A stretch of DNA of 64,000 bases from Candidatus Tectomicrobia bacterium (GTDB lineage Bacteria; UBA8248), in assembly GCA_016192135.1 (NCBI GenBank), contig JACPUR010000001.1:186001-250000 (forward strand), given 5' to 3'. Under the pieces are notes generated by a model. It ran no database searches, was not told the DNA's origin, and saw nothing but the letters and a program-made list of their open reading frames with translations. How positions within the stretch are numbered: the stretch's first letter is position 1; the number at the start of each line of letters is the position of its first letter. A program made the position numbers and the translations under genes. Below, piece by piece: positions 8,968-16,264 of this stretch.

Positions 8968-9888
8968 TCAGAAGTTGATCCGGAAGCTCACGAGGACGGT
9001 GAAGTCGTTCTCCAGCGCCGTTCCGTTGAGGTCCTGGACCACGGGGAGTTGCACGCCCCCCTCGACCACCCAACGCCTCGTCACGTACTGCAGGCCGGGG
9101 GTCAAGAACAGCTGCGTCCCGCCCGAATTCCGGTCCTTCATCCCGTTGGCCTCATTCTTCTGCTGGTGGACCAGGCTGGCCTCCAGGACCCCATACAGGA
9201 AGCCCGGGACGCCGCTGCCCAACACGCGCGGCCACAGCCGGTACTGGAACGAGGTGTCGAAGCGGGCCACATCGCCGAACTCGAAATCGTTGGCTTCCGT
9301 CTTGGCGCGGTAGGCGGCTTGTCCGTCAATCTGAAAATCCAGCGTCTGGTAGGTGAAGACGATCCCGCCAAAGGGGTCCAGCGATCCCGACCCGGCCTGG
9401 ACGCTGGGCGGCAGCCGGCCGAGGCGATCGGTCTCGCCGTCATCGCCGGTCGGGACCTTGAGCCCCGCGAAGGGCGCGATCCGGAAGTTGCCGCCCGGCC
9501 AGTTCTTCTGGAACATGGTGTAGCGCGCGAAGAACTCGGCGTCTCCGATCCCCCTCGCGCTCCGCGTGCGGCGAACGCCGCCGGAGGCGAGTTCGAGGCG
9601 GTTCTCGACGTAGGGGATCACCCCGAAGAGCGCCAAATCCGCATTCACCCCGTAGGCGAGGACGGAAACCGCGGCCCAGTGGTCCATCTCCCGCTCGGCG
9701 GGGTCCGGATCGTCGGTCGATCGGCTGAACACGGCCAGCTCGCGGAAGAGGAATTGATCCTTTGCGATTGGCAGCGCGGTGTTGAAGGTGATCGGCGCCG
9801 CGTGCGCGGCGCCCACCCAGGCCAAAACCCCTAGGGCGAGTGCGCCGCAGGGGAGGAAGGCGTGGGCAAAACGCGCGCGGCGGTTCAT
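8968..9888 (-). CDS. outer-membrane beta-barrel, transporter/phenol-MetA-like
   Basis: The 306-residue product has a cleavable signal peptide (ALALGVLAWVGAAHA, cut near residue 30). It continues with alternating amphipathic strands, many Tyr/Phe residues and a C-terminal Phe (VSFRINF), the classic end of an outer-membrane barrel. Segments such as FAGLKVPTGDDGETDR and LTPGLQYVTRRWVVEGGVQLPV match proteins annotated as transporter or phenol MetA-degradation-like barrels. The ATG overlaps the stop of the MerP-like gene (ATGA), indicating coupling. A metal efflux or uptake channel is likely from context. Confidence 0.82.
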   Translation of the reverse strand: MNRRARFAHAFLPCGALALGVLAWVGAAHAAPITFNTALPIAKDQFLFRELAVFSRSTDDPDPAEREMDHWAAVSVLAYGVNADLALFGVIPYVENRLELASGGVRRTRSARGIGDAEFFARYTMFQKNWPGGNFRIAPFAGLKVPTGDDGETDRLGRLPPSVQAGSGSLDPFGGIVFTYQTLDFQIDGQAAYRAKTEANDFEFGDVARFDTSFQYRLWPRVLGSGVPGFLYGVLEASLVHQQKNEANGMKDRNSGGTQLFLTPGLQYVTRRWVVEGGVQLPVVQDLNGTALENDFTVLVSFRINF

Positions 9889-10190
9889 GGGTTGGAGGTC
9901 TTGATGCTTCTTACCGCAAAACCCGCGTCCTTGACCGCCTGGCGGATGGCGGGCTCTCCGATGCTCGCCCCATCGGCCGTGGTGACGGTCACCAGGCCGC
10001 TCGCGATGTCGACCTCGACCTTCTTGACGCCCTCGACGGCGGAGAGGCTCTTTTCGATCCCGTAGGCGCAGAAGGGGCACGCCAGGCCGTCGACGCGCAC
10101 CTCATAGACCGTGGGCGCAGCCGCGGCAATCGCAGGGGTCAAGACCAGTAAAGCCGACAAGAACAACGCGTTTAAACCGGCATTTCGCAC
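9885..10190 (-). CDS. periplasmic HMA-domain metal-binding protein (MerP-like)
   Basis: The 101 residues comprise a signal peptide (to about residue 24, AIAAAA) and one ferredoxin-like HMA domain. Its metal motif is GLACPFCAYGIEK and its end is GFAVRSIK. Both Cys residues of the CxxC site are TGC codons here, unlike the neighbouring ATPase. MerP/CopZ-like proteins bind Hg(II), Cu(I) or similar soft metals and hand them to membrane transporters. It starts 47 bases after the extended ATPase frame ends and is translationally coupled to the barrel gene. Confidence 0.9.
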   Translation of the reverse strand: MRNAGLNALFLSALLVLTPAIAAAAPTVYEVRVDGLACPFCAYGIEKSLSAVEGVKKVEVDIASGLVTVTTADGASIGEPAIRQAVKDAGFAVRSIKTSNP

Positions 10191-10237
10191 GGTATTTCTC
10201 CTGTTGATGCGGGAGGATATGGGCTTCCCCGCATCGC

Positions 10238-12712
10238 CTACCTTTCCACCGGGTAGCCGATCTGCTTCATGAGCCTGACCACCTCTTCTTCGGTTTCTCC
10301 CGCGGCTCCCTCGCGCACGCGCACCTCGAGGCGCTTGGTCCGGGGGTCGCCCCCCGTCTTCTCGACTCCGGGAACCGTATCGAGCGCCCGCTCGATGGCC
10401 GCGAGGCAGCCGTGTCAGTGCATGCTCTTGACGGTGAAGGCGAGGGTGCGCCCCCCGCCGGGAACGAGGGTTCTTTCCGCCGCCGGGGCGATGGCCGTCC
10501 CGCCGCCTCTCTCTCCCGCTTCTTCCCGGCCCCGGGGAGCGATGCGCCCGCCGAAGGAGTTCAAGAGCACGGCCCCCACGCTCGCCGCCATCGCGATCAT
10601 GGCCCAGACGGGCTCCACCAGGCCCGCCGCCGCGAGAGGGACGCCCACGCCGTTAAAGGCGAAGGCCAAGCCGATGTTCTGGAGCGTCTTGCGGTAGCTC
10701 CGCCTGGCGATGAGGAACGACTCGTAGACCGTCCACATCCGCTCCCCCACGAGGACGATGTCCGCCGACTCGACGGCGATGTCGGTGCCCGCCCCGATGG
10801 CGAGCCCCACGTCGGCCTGCATGAGGGCGGGGGCGTCGTTGATGCCGTCTCCCACGAAGGCCACGCGCTTCCCCTGGGCCTGGAGCTGGCGCACGCGCTC
10901 GGACTTTTCCTGAGGCAGCACCTGGGCCAACACCTCGCCGATCCCGAGCTCCCGGGCGGCCCGCTCGGCGGTCCGCCGGTTGTCCCCCGTGATCATGATG
11001 GTTTCGAGGCCCATGCCCCGGAGGCGCTCCACCGTCTCTTTGGCATCTTCCTTGATCCGATCGGAGAGGCCGATCAGCCCCGCGACCTCGTCTCCTTCGG
11101 CGAAACCAGACACGGTAAAACCCTTCTCCTCGAACTCCTCCCCGATCCGCCGGGCCTCGCCGACATCCACACCTTCGTCCGCCAGGAACCGCAGGGTGCC
11201 GACGCGGACCCGCTTTCCTGCCACAATGCCTCGCACCCCCCGTCCCGGGACGGCCTGGAAGCCCTCCGAGGGAAGAAGCTTGAGCCCCTCCTCCTCGGCG
11301 CGGGCGACGATGGCCCCGGCGAGGGGATGCTCGGAGGCGCTCTCCAGGCTGGCGGCCATCCGGAGGATTTCCTGCGGGCTCCGGCCGCCGAGGGGCACGA
11401 TCTGCGCCACGGAGGGCTTCCCCTCGGTCAGGGTGCCGGTCTTGTCGAAGACGAACGCCGAGACGTCCTTGTAGGCCTGGATGGCCTCGCCGCTCCGGAG
11501 CAGGATGCCCCGGCGCGCCGCCTGTCCGCCCGCGTTGATCAGGGCGAGCGGGGTGGCCATCCCCAGGGCGCAGGGATAACCCATGACGAGGACGGCCAGG
11601 GCGGCGAAGCCCGCCCGGGCCGCGTCGGGCGCGCCCCAGAGGAGCCAGGCGCCCGCCGTCCAGAAGATGAAGGCGCCCGCGCTGAAAGCGAGAACGCCCG
11701 GGACGAAGTAGAGAAGCACCCGCTCGACCAGGAGGAGGATGCCCGGCTTGAGGGCCCGCGCCTCCTCGATGCTCCGGGCCACCCGGCGGAGGAAGCTCTC
11801 CTCCCCGACCCGGCTCACCCGGACCAGGAGGGTGCCGTGATGGTTGAGGGAGCCCCCGATTACCTCCTCGCCCGGGCCTTTCTCCTTCGGGATGGGCTCG
11901 CCCGTCACGAGGCTCTCGTCCACGGTGGAATGTCCCTCGGCCACCACCCCATCCACCGGCACATGCTCGCCGGGACGGAGGCGGACCAGCTCCCCGGGAG
12001 AGAGCTCCTCGACGGGTATCTCCTCCTCCCGCCCCTCGCGCACCACCCGGGCCGTCGCGGGCTGGAGGCTCAGGAGCTTGCGCACCGCCTGGGAGGCCCG
12101 GGTCCGCACGAGGAGGGAGGTGTAGCCGCTCAGAACGTGGTAGGCCGTCACGAAGACCGCGACCCCGAAGAAATCGGGCGAGGGGAAGGCGGGGTAGTAG
12201 AGGCCCAGGAAGCCCCCCGCCAGGCCCGCGAAGGCGGCGAACTCCATGAGGACGTGCTGGTTCAGGATGCCCCGCCGGAGGGAGCCGGCCGCCATCCGCA
12301 GGATATAGCGCCCCGGGCCGAAGACGGTGAGGAGGGCCAAGCCCATCATGGTCCACTCGGTCCAGGGATGAGGCTTGTCCAGCCACATGAGGGCCATCCC
12401 GAGGAAGGCGGCCCAGGCGAGCGCCCCGGCCAGGATGAGGCGGTCCTTTTCGTGGTGGAGTTCGGCCGCCTCCTCTTCAAAGGTGCGCGCTTTCCGGGGG
12501 TCGGCGGTGGTGAACCCCAGGTCGCGCAGGGCGTCCAGGAGCTCCGCCGGGCTCCGCCTCTGCGGGTCGTAGTGGATGAGCGCCTCCTCATGGGCAAGGC
12601 TCACGCTCACCTCCCCCACCCCATCCATCCGCCCCAGTCCCTTGCGGATGGTTTCGGTGCAGAAGGAGCAGTGCATCCCCCCCACCCGGACGTGGAGCTT
12701 CTGCATCGGCAT
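10238..12712 (-). CDS. P1B-type heavy-metal ATPase, candidate selenoprotein with in-frame UGA
   Basis: A conventional reading stops after 765 residues at TGA (10415-10417). The same frame then runs 58 more codons to TAG at 10238, completing an HMA domain: TVKSMH-(UGA)-HGCLAAIERAL ... QIGYPVER. The UGA sits where the first Cys of CxxC belongs, so I read it as Sec766 with Cys769. Other parts: N-terminal HMA (Cys15, Cys18), actuator TGE at 270-272, DKTGT at 423-427, and a GDGINDAP hinge. Transmembrane helix 6 has YPCALG at 379-384 where CPC is usual. FNGVGVP and MAAS..NS near the end resemble Cu+ ATPases. It would export a soft metal across the inner membrane. The start overlaps the merR stop (TGATG). 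Confidence 0.8.
10385..10417 (-). promoter_or_regulatory. candidate UGA-Sec codon with downstream bacterial SECIS-like hairpin
   Basis: UGA occupies 10415-10417. Numbering from the next base, nucleotides 3-13 can pair with 21-30, with a G-G mismatch, one U-G wobble and one bulged C. This leaves a 7-base loop CGGCCAU with GG at its second and third positions. Bacterial SECIS elements are hairpins directly after the UGA with guanines in the apical loop. An alternative 6-bp hairpin (nucleotides 4-9 with 13-18) competes, so the structure alone is not decisive. Confidence 0.45.
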
Positions 12713-13203
12713 CAGCCGTCCCTCTTGGCGCGGGAGAGAAGAGAAGCCACGGCTCCAGGGCGCCTCTTGGCTTTCCCCCTCGTTCGGAAAGCGATCGCCG
12801 CCTCGTCCGGGCGGCCCTCGATGTGGGGGCAGACGACCGCACCCTCGCCCTTCTTCAGATGCTCATCCCATGCCTCGAGCGTCTCGCGCATCTCGCCGCG
12901 CAATTTCCTTAGCTCCAGAATCCGCCGTTCCAGCTCGGCCACCTTGGCCTCGAGGAGGGAACGCAGGTGCATACAGGGGAGATTCCCCGCTTTGCGGATC
13001 TCGGTCAGCTCCCGGATCTCCGCGAGGGTGAGGCCGAGCGCCTGGGCCTTGCGGATGAAGCGGAGGAGGTCCACCACTTCGGGGTCGTACCGGCGGAATC
13101 CTCCCTCGGTCCGCGCGGGCCGGGGCAGGAGGCCGATGTCCTCGTAGTAGCGGATGGTCTTGGCCGGGACCTCGGCCGTCTTAGCGAGTTCTCCGATCTG
13201 CAT
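12712..13203 (-). CDS. MerR-family metal-responsive regulator
   Basis: The 163-residue product opens with the MerR winged helix (MQIGELAKTAEVPAKTIRYY) followed by the RRYDPEVVDLLRFI block, then the dimerisation helix. Candidate metal ligands are Cys in LPCMHL (about residue 80) and a C-terminal CPHIEG. This dispersed Cys arrangement resembles ZntR/PbrR/MerR more than the short CueR loop. A palindromic operator lies 37 bases upstream in its own promoter, so it should control itself and the ATPase operon. Its stop overlaps the ATPase start. A Lys/Arg-rich tail of about 30 residues is extra compared with typical family members. Confidence 0.92.
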   Translation of the reverse strand: MQIGELAKTAEVPAKTIRYYEDIGLLPRPARTEGGFRRYDPEVVDLLRFIRKAQALGLTLAEIRELTEIRKAGNLPCMHLRSLLEAKVAELERRILELRKLRGEMRETLEAWDEHLKKGEGAVVCPHIEGRPDEAAIAFRTRGKAKRRPGAVASLLSRAKRDG

Positions 13204-13233
13204 GGCGTCTCCCCCGCGGAAAAGTCACCCAAC

Positions 13234-13265
13234 AACATACACCTTCCAGTGAACTGGAAGGTCAA
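13234..13265 (-). promoter_or_regulatory. MerR-type promoter and operator for the metal operon
   Basis: A perfect inverted repeat, ACCTTCCAGT-GA-ACTGGAAGGT at 13241-13262, lies between -35 TTGACC (13260-13265) and -10 TATGTT (13234-13239) on the minus strand. The spacer is 20 bases. Overlong spacers of 19-20 bases spanned by a dyad are the hallmark of MerR-activated promoters, where metal-bound regulator untwists the DNA. The arms resemble the CueR/ZntR class consensus. Confidence 0.9.
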
Positions 13266-13301
13266 GGGGGAATTTTCGCGGAGTCGACGGTGAGGAAAAG
13301 A

Positions 13302-13565
13302 TCAGGCGGCCGCTTCGTTTTTCATCGCGATCTGGGTGAAGAGGAAGCCGGCCCCGCTGTCCGGGGGGGGGAACTTCCCGTTCAGCAGGTTGAGGGAATT
13401 GTAGGCGGTCACGGCCGGAGAGAGGGGCCGGGGCTGGGGCTCCGCGGCCTCGGCGGCGGCCGCGTCCAGGAAGGCCGAGAAGCCGAAATCGCCCACCTCC
13501 CGGGCGGGCGGGACCGCCGGGGGCGCTGCCTTCTCGAATCCAACGATGCCGATGGGTTCGCTCAT
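13302..13565 (-). CDS. small hypothetical protein
   Basis: An 87-residue frame starts at ATG 13565 after GAGGGCGGC. It has third-position GC enrichment like real genes here. The middle is Ala/Pro-rich (AAAAEAAEPQPRP). The ends look more constrained, with EPIGIVGFE at the start and TAYNSLNLLNGKFP and GFLFTQIAMKN near the C-terminus. No signal peptide, Cys or membrane segment is seen. I do not recognise a family. It points away from the MerR promoter's upstream side and lies 79 bases after the hydrolase-like lipoprotein gene, so the two may be cotranscribed. Confidence 0.55.
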   Translation of the reverse strand: MSEPIGIVGFEKAAPPAVPPAREVGDFGFSAFLDAAAAEAAEPQPRPLSPAVTAYNSLNLLNGKFPPPDSGAGFLFTQIAMKNEAAA

Positions 13566-13644
13566 GCCGCCCTCGTGGGGGAACTCTCCTGTGCCTTTAT
13601 CGGCCGGAGCGGGCCCGGACTTGAATTTCCGCGGGGGAGGGGGC

Positions 13645-14505
13645 TCAGGGGACCCGCCGGAGGGGTTTTTCGGGGGGGAGATGGGTCCGCACGAAGGGCA
13701 CGACCCACCGCTCCAGGCTCGCGCTGCGGAACTCGATGGATTGCTTCCGGGCGGGCTGGAGTTGCGCCGCCCGGCCCCCCTCCCGGACGGCCCGCACCAG
13801 AGCCTCGGCCTGGGGGAGGGGGGTGACGCGGCCCTGGGGGTCGTGGATGACGAGAAGGGGGCTCTGGAGCTTGGGGGCCCACTCCCGGGCGGAGCGCCGC
13901 CGGTATTCCGCCGGGCGCGTTCCGGGCGGGCCGTCCAGCGCCCGCAGGAGCCGCCTCTGCTGGGCCTCCGGGAGGCGCGGGAGGGCCTCCGCCAGGTCAT
14001 AGATCGGTTCTTCCACCGCCACCGCGCGAACGCGTGCGTCCTCGGCCGCCGCGGCCATGAGCGGGGCCGCGCCCAGCCCCTCCCCGAAGGCGGCGATCCC
14101 CCCGGGCCGCACCTGGGACTGCTTCGAGAGGTAGTCCACCGCCAGCAGGATGGCCTTCACGCTCCGGGGGCCGCCCAGGTCCTCAGGCCCGGTGGACTGC
14201 CCGAAGCCGGGGAGCGAGACGCTCATCCCGTAGAACCCCTGGCGGGCCAGCTGGAACATGTCCCGCCGGTGGCTCTGGGCGCTCCCCCGGTCGCCATGAA
14301 CGAGCAGCAGCGCCGGCAGGGAACCCTCGGCCTGGGCGGGCCAGACGGCAAGGGCCTCGATCCGCGCCCCGTCCGCCTCGAGGAACCATTCCCGCACCCC
14401 CTCCCCGCGCAGGGTTTCGGTCTCGTAGCCTCCCCGGCAGCCCGCGGCGAGGAGCCCGAGCGCGGCTAGGGCGGGGAGTGTCCGGCGGAGGAAACGGCGG
14501 GTCAT
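13645..14505 (-). CDS. alpha/beta-hydrolase-fold lipoprotein lacking the catalytic serine
   Basis: The 286-residue product has a lipoprotein signal (LLAAGC, lipidated Cys23) and an alpha/beta-hydrolase core. The oxyanion region is LLLVHGDRGSAQSHR, followed by YGMSVSLPGFGQS. The nucleophile elbow at 141-145 reads GEGLG, so Gly replaces the Ser of GxSxG. The acid region VIHDPQGRVTP is present but no convincing catalytic His follows. It is therefore probably a non-enzymatic binding protein or an enzyme with another chemistry. The start at 14505 has AGGAG six bases upstream. Frames extending upstream cross intergenic repeats and were rejected. Confidence 0.85.
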   Translation of the reverse strand: MTRRFLRRTLPALAALGLLAAGCRGGYETETLRGEGVREWFLEADGARIEALAVWPAQAEGSLPALLLVHGDRGSAQSHRRDMFQLARQGFYGMSVSLPGFGQSTGPEDLGGPRSVKAILLAVDYLSKQSQVRPGGIAAFGEGLGAAPLMAAAAEDARVRAVAVEEPIYDLAEALPRLPEAQQRRLLRALDGPPGTRPAEYRRRSAREWAPKLQSPLLVIHDPQGRVTPLPQAEALVRAVREGGRAAQLQPARKQSIEFRSASLERWVVPFVRTHLPPEKPLRRVP

Positions 14506-14581
14506 TTTTGCTCCTTCTGGGGCGGCCCTCCGGGGGCATGTAGCACGGGGCGGCCCGGCGCGGAAGGGGCGGATGGATTTT

Positions 14582-14611
14582 TTCCCCTGGAATATCGTGA
14601 AATATCGTGAA
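14582..14611. repeat. direct repeat copy 1 (AATATCGTGA doublet)
   Basis: A T-run is followed by a doublet of the 10-base unit AATATCGTGA. The whole module recurs about 102 bases downstream at 14684-14713. The 10-base period places the units on the same DNA face. Confidence 0.75.
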
Positions 14612-14683
14612 AAACGCGGGAAATTCGGGCCTCCGCCGGCCAGGCCCCCTCCCTCAGCCGCCGGAAGGTGTAAGGTGGATTTT

Positions 14684-14713
14684 TTGTCCTCGAATATCGT
14701 GAAATATCGTGAA
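14684..14713. repeat. direct repeat copy 2 (AATATCGTGA doublet)
   Basis: Second copy of the module at 14582-14611, with the doublet at 14693-14713. Only the few bases between the T-run and the doublet differ. Function unknown; protein-binding sites or remains of a short duplication are both possible. Confidence 0.75.
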
Positions 14714-14999
14714 CAGCCTGGGGAAGGGCGGTTTCCCAGGAGGCTCTCCCCGCCCTCCCGAGAGGCGCGGCGGACGCCCTGGCCCACTCCCGCCCGGGAC
14801 GGGTCAGGGGAAGGATATCCCCTCTGCCCGCCTTCCCGGTTACCGCATTTTCCGCCAATTTCATGTATCCCTGAAATAATCCTTTGGTGACGGGGTTTCT
14901 TCCGATGGGAAATTTTTTTCGGAAGGGAGGGCTTGCGGGGACTAAATTTTCGTGTTATTTTCGTATTTGGGATGAGATGGTGAAGTTTACAACATATTG

Positions 15000-15029
15000 T
15001 TGCAACGTGGCGGTGCCAGACGCTATATA
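15000..15029 (+). promoter_or_regulatory. sigma70-like promoter for the 62-residue gene
   Basis: TTGCAA at 15000-15005 and TATATA at 15024-15029 are separated by 18 bases, 48 bases before the ATG at 15077. A 13-base palindrome (14990-15002) overlaps the -35 box and could be an operator. Confidence 0.55.
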
Positions 15030-15076
15030 CAGTGGAGAGGGCTCTCTCTCCCGCCGCCGAGGGAAGGAGAACCTGG

Positions 15077-15265
15077 ATGACGAAGCTCAAGACCCGCCCC
15101 ATCCACGAGGCCTGCTTCCAGAACCTCCAGCTCCTGCTAAAGGGCCAAATCTCCTTCACGGAGTGGCAGCGGCGCCAGGAGGAGCTCGAAAGCCGCCTCA
15201 GCCCTGAGCCCGAGCTTCCCTTCATCGGGGAATCGGGCGGGGGCCCGAAGACCAAGGCCGCGTAG
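15077..15265 (+). CDS. small hypothetical protein, 62 aa
   Basis: The start at ATG 15077 follows AAGGAGA with normal spacing and gives a 62-residue protein. An in-frame start at 15032 exists but lacks a ribosome site. The sequence is mostly one predicted helix (FQNLQLLLKGQISFTEWQRR then QEELESRL) followed by an acidic, Gly/Lys-rich tail. A short amphipathic helix protein could bind a partner protein, but I recognise no family. It sits alone between AT-rich spacers and has its own candidate promoter. Confidence 0.65.
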   Translation: MTKLKTRPIHEACFQNLQLLLKGQISFTEWQRRQEELESRLSPEPELPFIGESGGGPKTKAA

Positions 15266-15378
15266 CCCGGCTCCCCCGGGCTTCCCTGCACCACCTCCCT
15301 GCGGTCTCCCCTCACCCCGTCCCGCCGCCGCCCGGGGTGCGCCCACGCCCTGCGGCAACGTACGGGCCTATATACATA

Positions 15379-15438
15379 ATAAAAATACTTTTAAATAAAA
15401 ATAAAAATCTTGACTAGAATGTATGCCTTGGGTATTGT
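15379..15438 (+). promoter_or_regulatory. promoter with AT-rich UP-like element for the cysHDN operon
   Basis: TTGACT at 15410-15415 and TATTGT at 15433-15438 are separated by 17 bases. They are preceded by about 30 bases of nearly pure A/T (15379-15409), like an UP element. The cysH start is 100 bases downstream of the -10, leaving an AT-rich leader that could hold a regulatory site. No known sulfur operator was identified. Confidence 0.7.
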
Positions 15439-15537
15439 GCCGGGGATAAATATAAGCAATTTACTATATATTAAATCATAAATTGGATCGCTACAGTGAG
15501 CTAAGAAGTTTTCACCGGCTGGACGAGGGAGGATCGG

Positions 15538-16230
15538 ATGGCCCTGGAAGAGAGAATCCGAGAGGCGATGGACGTTCTGGAGGAGACGGTGGCCCGGCAC
15601 CCCCCCGCCGTCCTGGCCACCAGCCTGGGCGCCGAGGACATGGTGCTCACCGACATGGTGGCCGCGCATTTCCCCGGCATCGGCATCTTCACGCTCGACA
15701 CCGGCCGGCTGAATCCCGAGACCTACGATCTTCTGGCCGAGGTGCGCTCGCGCTACGGGCGCGAGGTGCGGGTCTATTTCCCCGACGCCGCCGAGGTCGA
15801 GGCCTTCGTCGGCCAGCACGGGCCCAACGCCTTCTACGAGAGCGTGGGCCTCCGGAAGACCTGCTGCCACATCCGCAAGGTGGCGCCCCTCAAGCGTGCG
15901 CTCGCGGGCCGGGGGGCCTGGATCACCGGGCTGCGCCAGGAGCAGTCCCCCACCCGGCAGGGGGTCCGGCCCATCGAGTGGGATGGCCCGAACGGCCTCT
16001 ACAAGGCGAATCCGCTCTGGGACTGGACGGCCGAAGAGGTCTGGGCCTACCTCGGCTCCCGGGGCGTCCCCTACAACCGCCTCCACGACCAAGGCTACGC
16101 CAGCGTCGGCTGCGCCCCCTGCACCCGGCCCATAGGACCCGGCGAGGATATCCGCGCGGGCCGCTGGTGGTGGGAGAGCCCCGACACCAAGGAGTGCGGC
16201 CTCCATCCCGTGCCTTCATCTCTCGTGTGA
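15538..16230 (+). CDS. cysH: assimilatory adenylylsulfate (APS) reductase, [4Fe-4S] type
   Basis: This 230-residue enzyme reduces activated sulfate to sulfite with thioredoxin or a similar donor. The substrate loop TSLGAEDMV is near residue 28. A Cys pair at 109-110 (RKTCCHIRK) plus Cys192 and Cys195 (GCAPCTRP) make the four iron-sulfur ligands diagnostic of APS-using enzymes. Catalytic Cys220 lies in KECGLH. The start follows GAGGGAGGA. It is the first gene of the operon with cysD and cysN, and because no APS kinase is fused or nearby, the route sulfate-APS-sulfite is complete without PAPS. Confidence 0.97.
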   Translation: MALEERIREAMDVLEETVARHPPAVLATSLGAEDMVLTDMVAAHFPGIGIFTLDTGRLNPETYDLLAEVRSRYGREVRVYFPDAAEVEAFVGQHGPNAFYESVGLRKTCCHIRKVAPLKRALAGRGAWITGLRQEQSPTRQGVRPIEWDGPNGLYKANPLWDWTAEEVWAYLGSRGVPYNRLHDQGYASVGCAPCTRPIGPGEDIRAGRWWWESPDTKECGLHPVPSSLV

Positions 16231-16264
16231 GCGGCTTGATTCTTTTACGGAGGAAATATCGGAG

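Larger units (their letters stand above)
14506..15076. other. intergenic region with phased repeats and a promoter
   Basis: This 571-base stretch lies between divergent genes. It contains two direct copies of an approximately 30-base unit (see the repeats at 14582 and 14684) and an AT-rich second half. It also holds a palindrome CAACA-TAT-TGTTG at 14990-15002 that overlaps the -35 box of a likely promoter for the 62-residue gene. A hairpin CTTCCGA...TCGGAAG around 14901-14927 surrounds a T-run. No convincing coding frame was found. Confidence 0.6.

Noticed and set aside
9885-10190. Second selenocysteine site in the MerP-like gene
   Set aside because: Both Cys codons of its CxxC are ordinary TGC and the frame is complete.
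10412-13147. A 911-codon plus-strand open frame opposite the ATPase
   Set aside because: It is antisense to the clearly coding ATPase and MerR genes and shows no domains.
14582-14713. Possible CRISPR-like repeats
   Set aside because: Only two copies occur, each an internal 10-base doublet, with no regular spacers and no cas genes.
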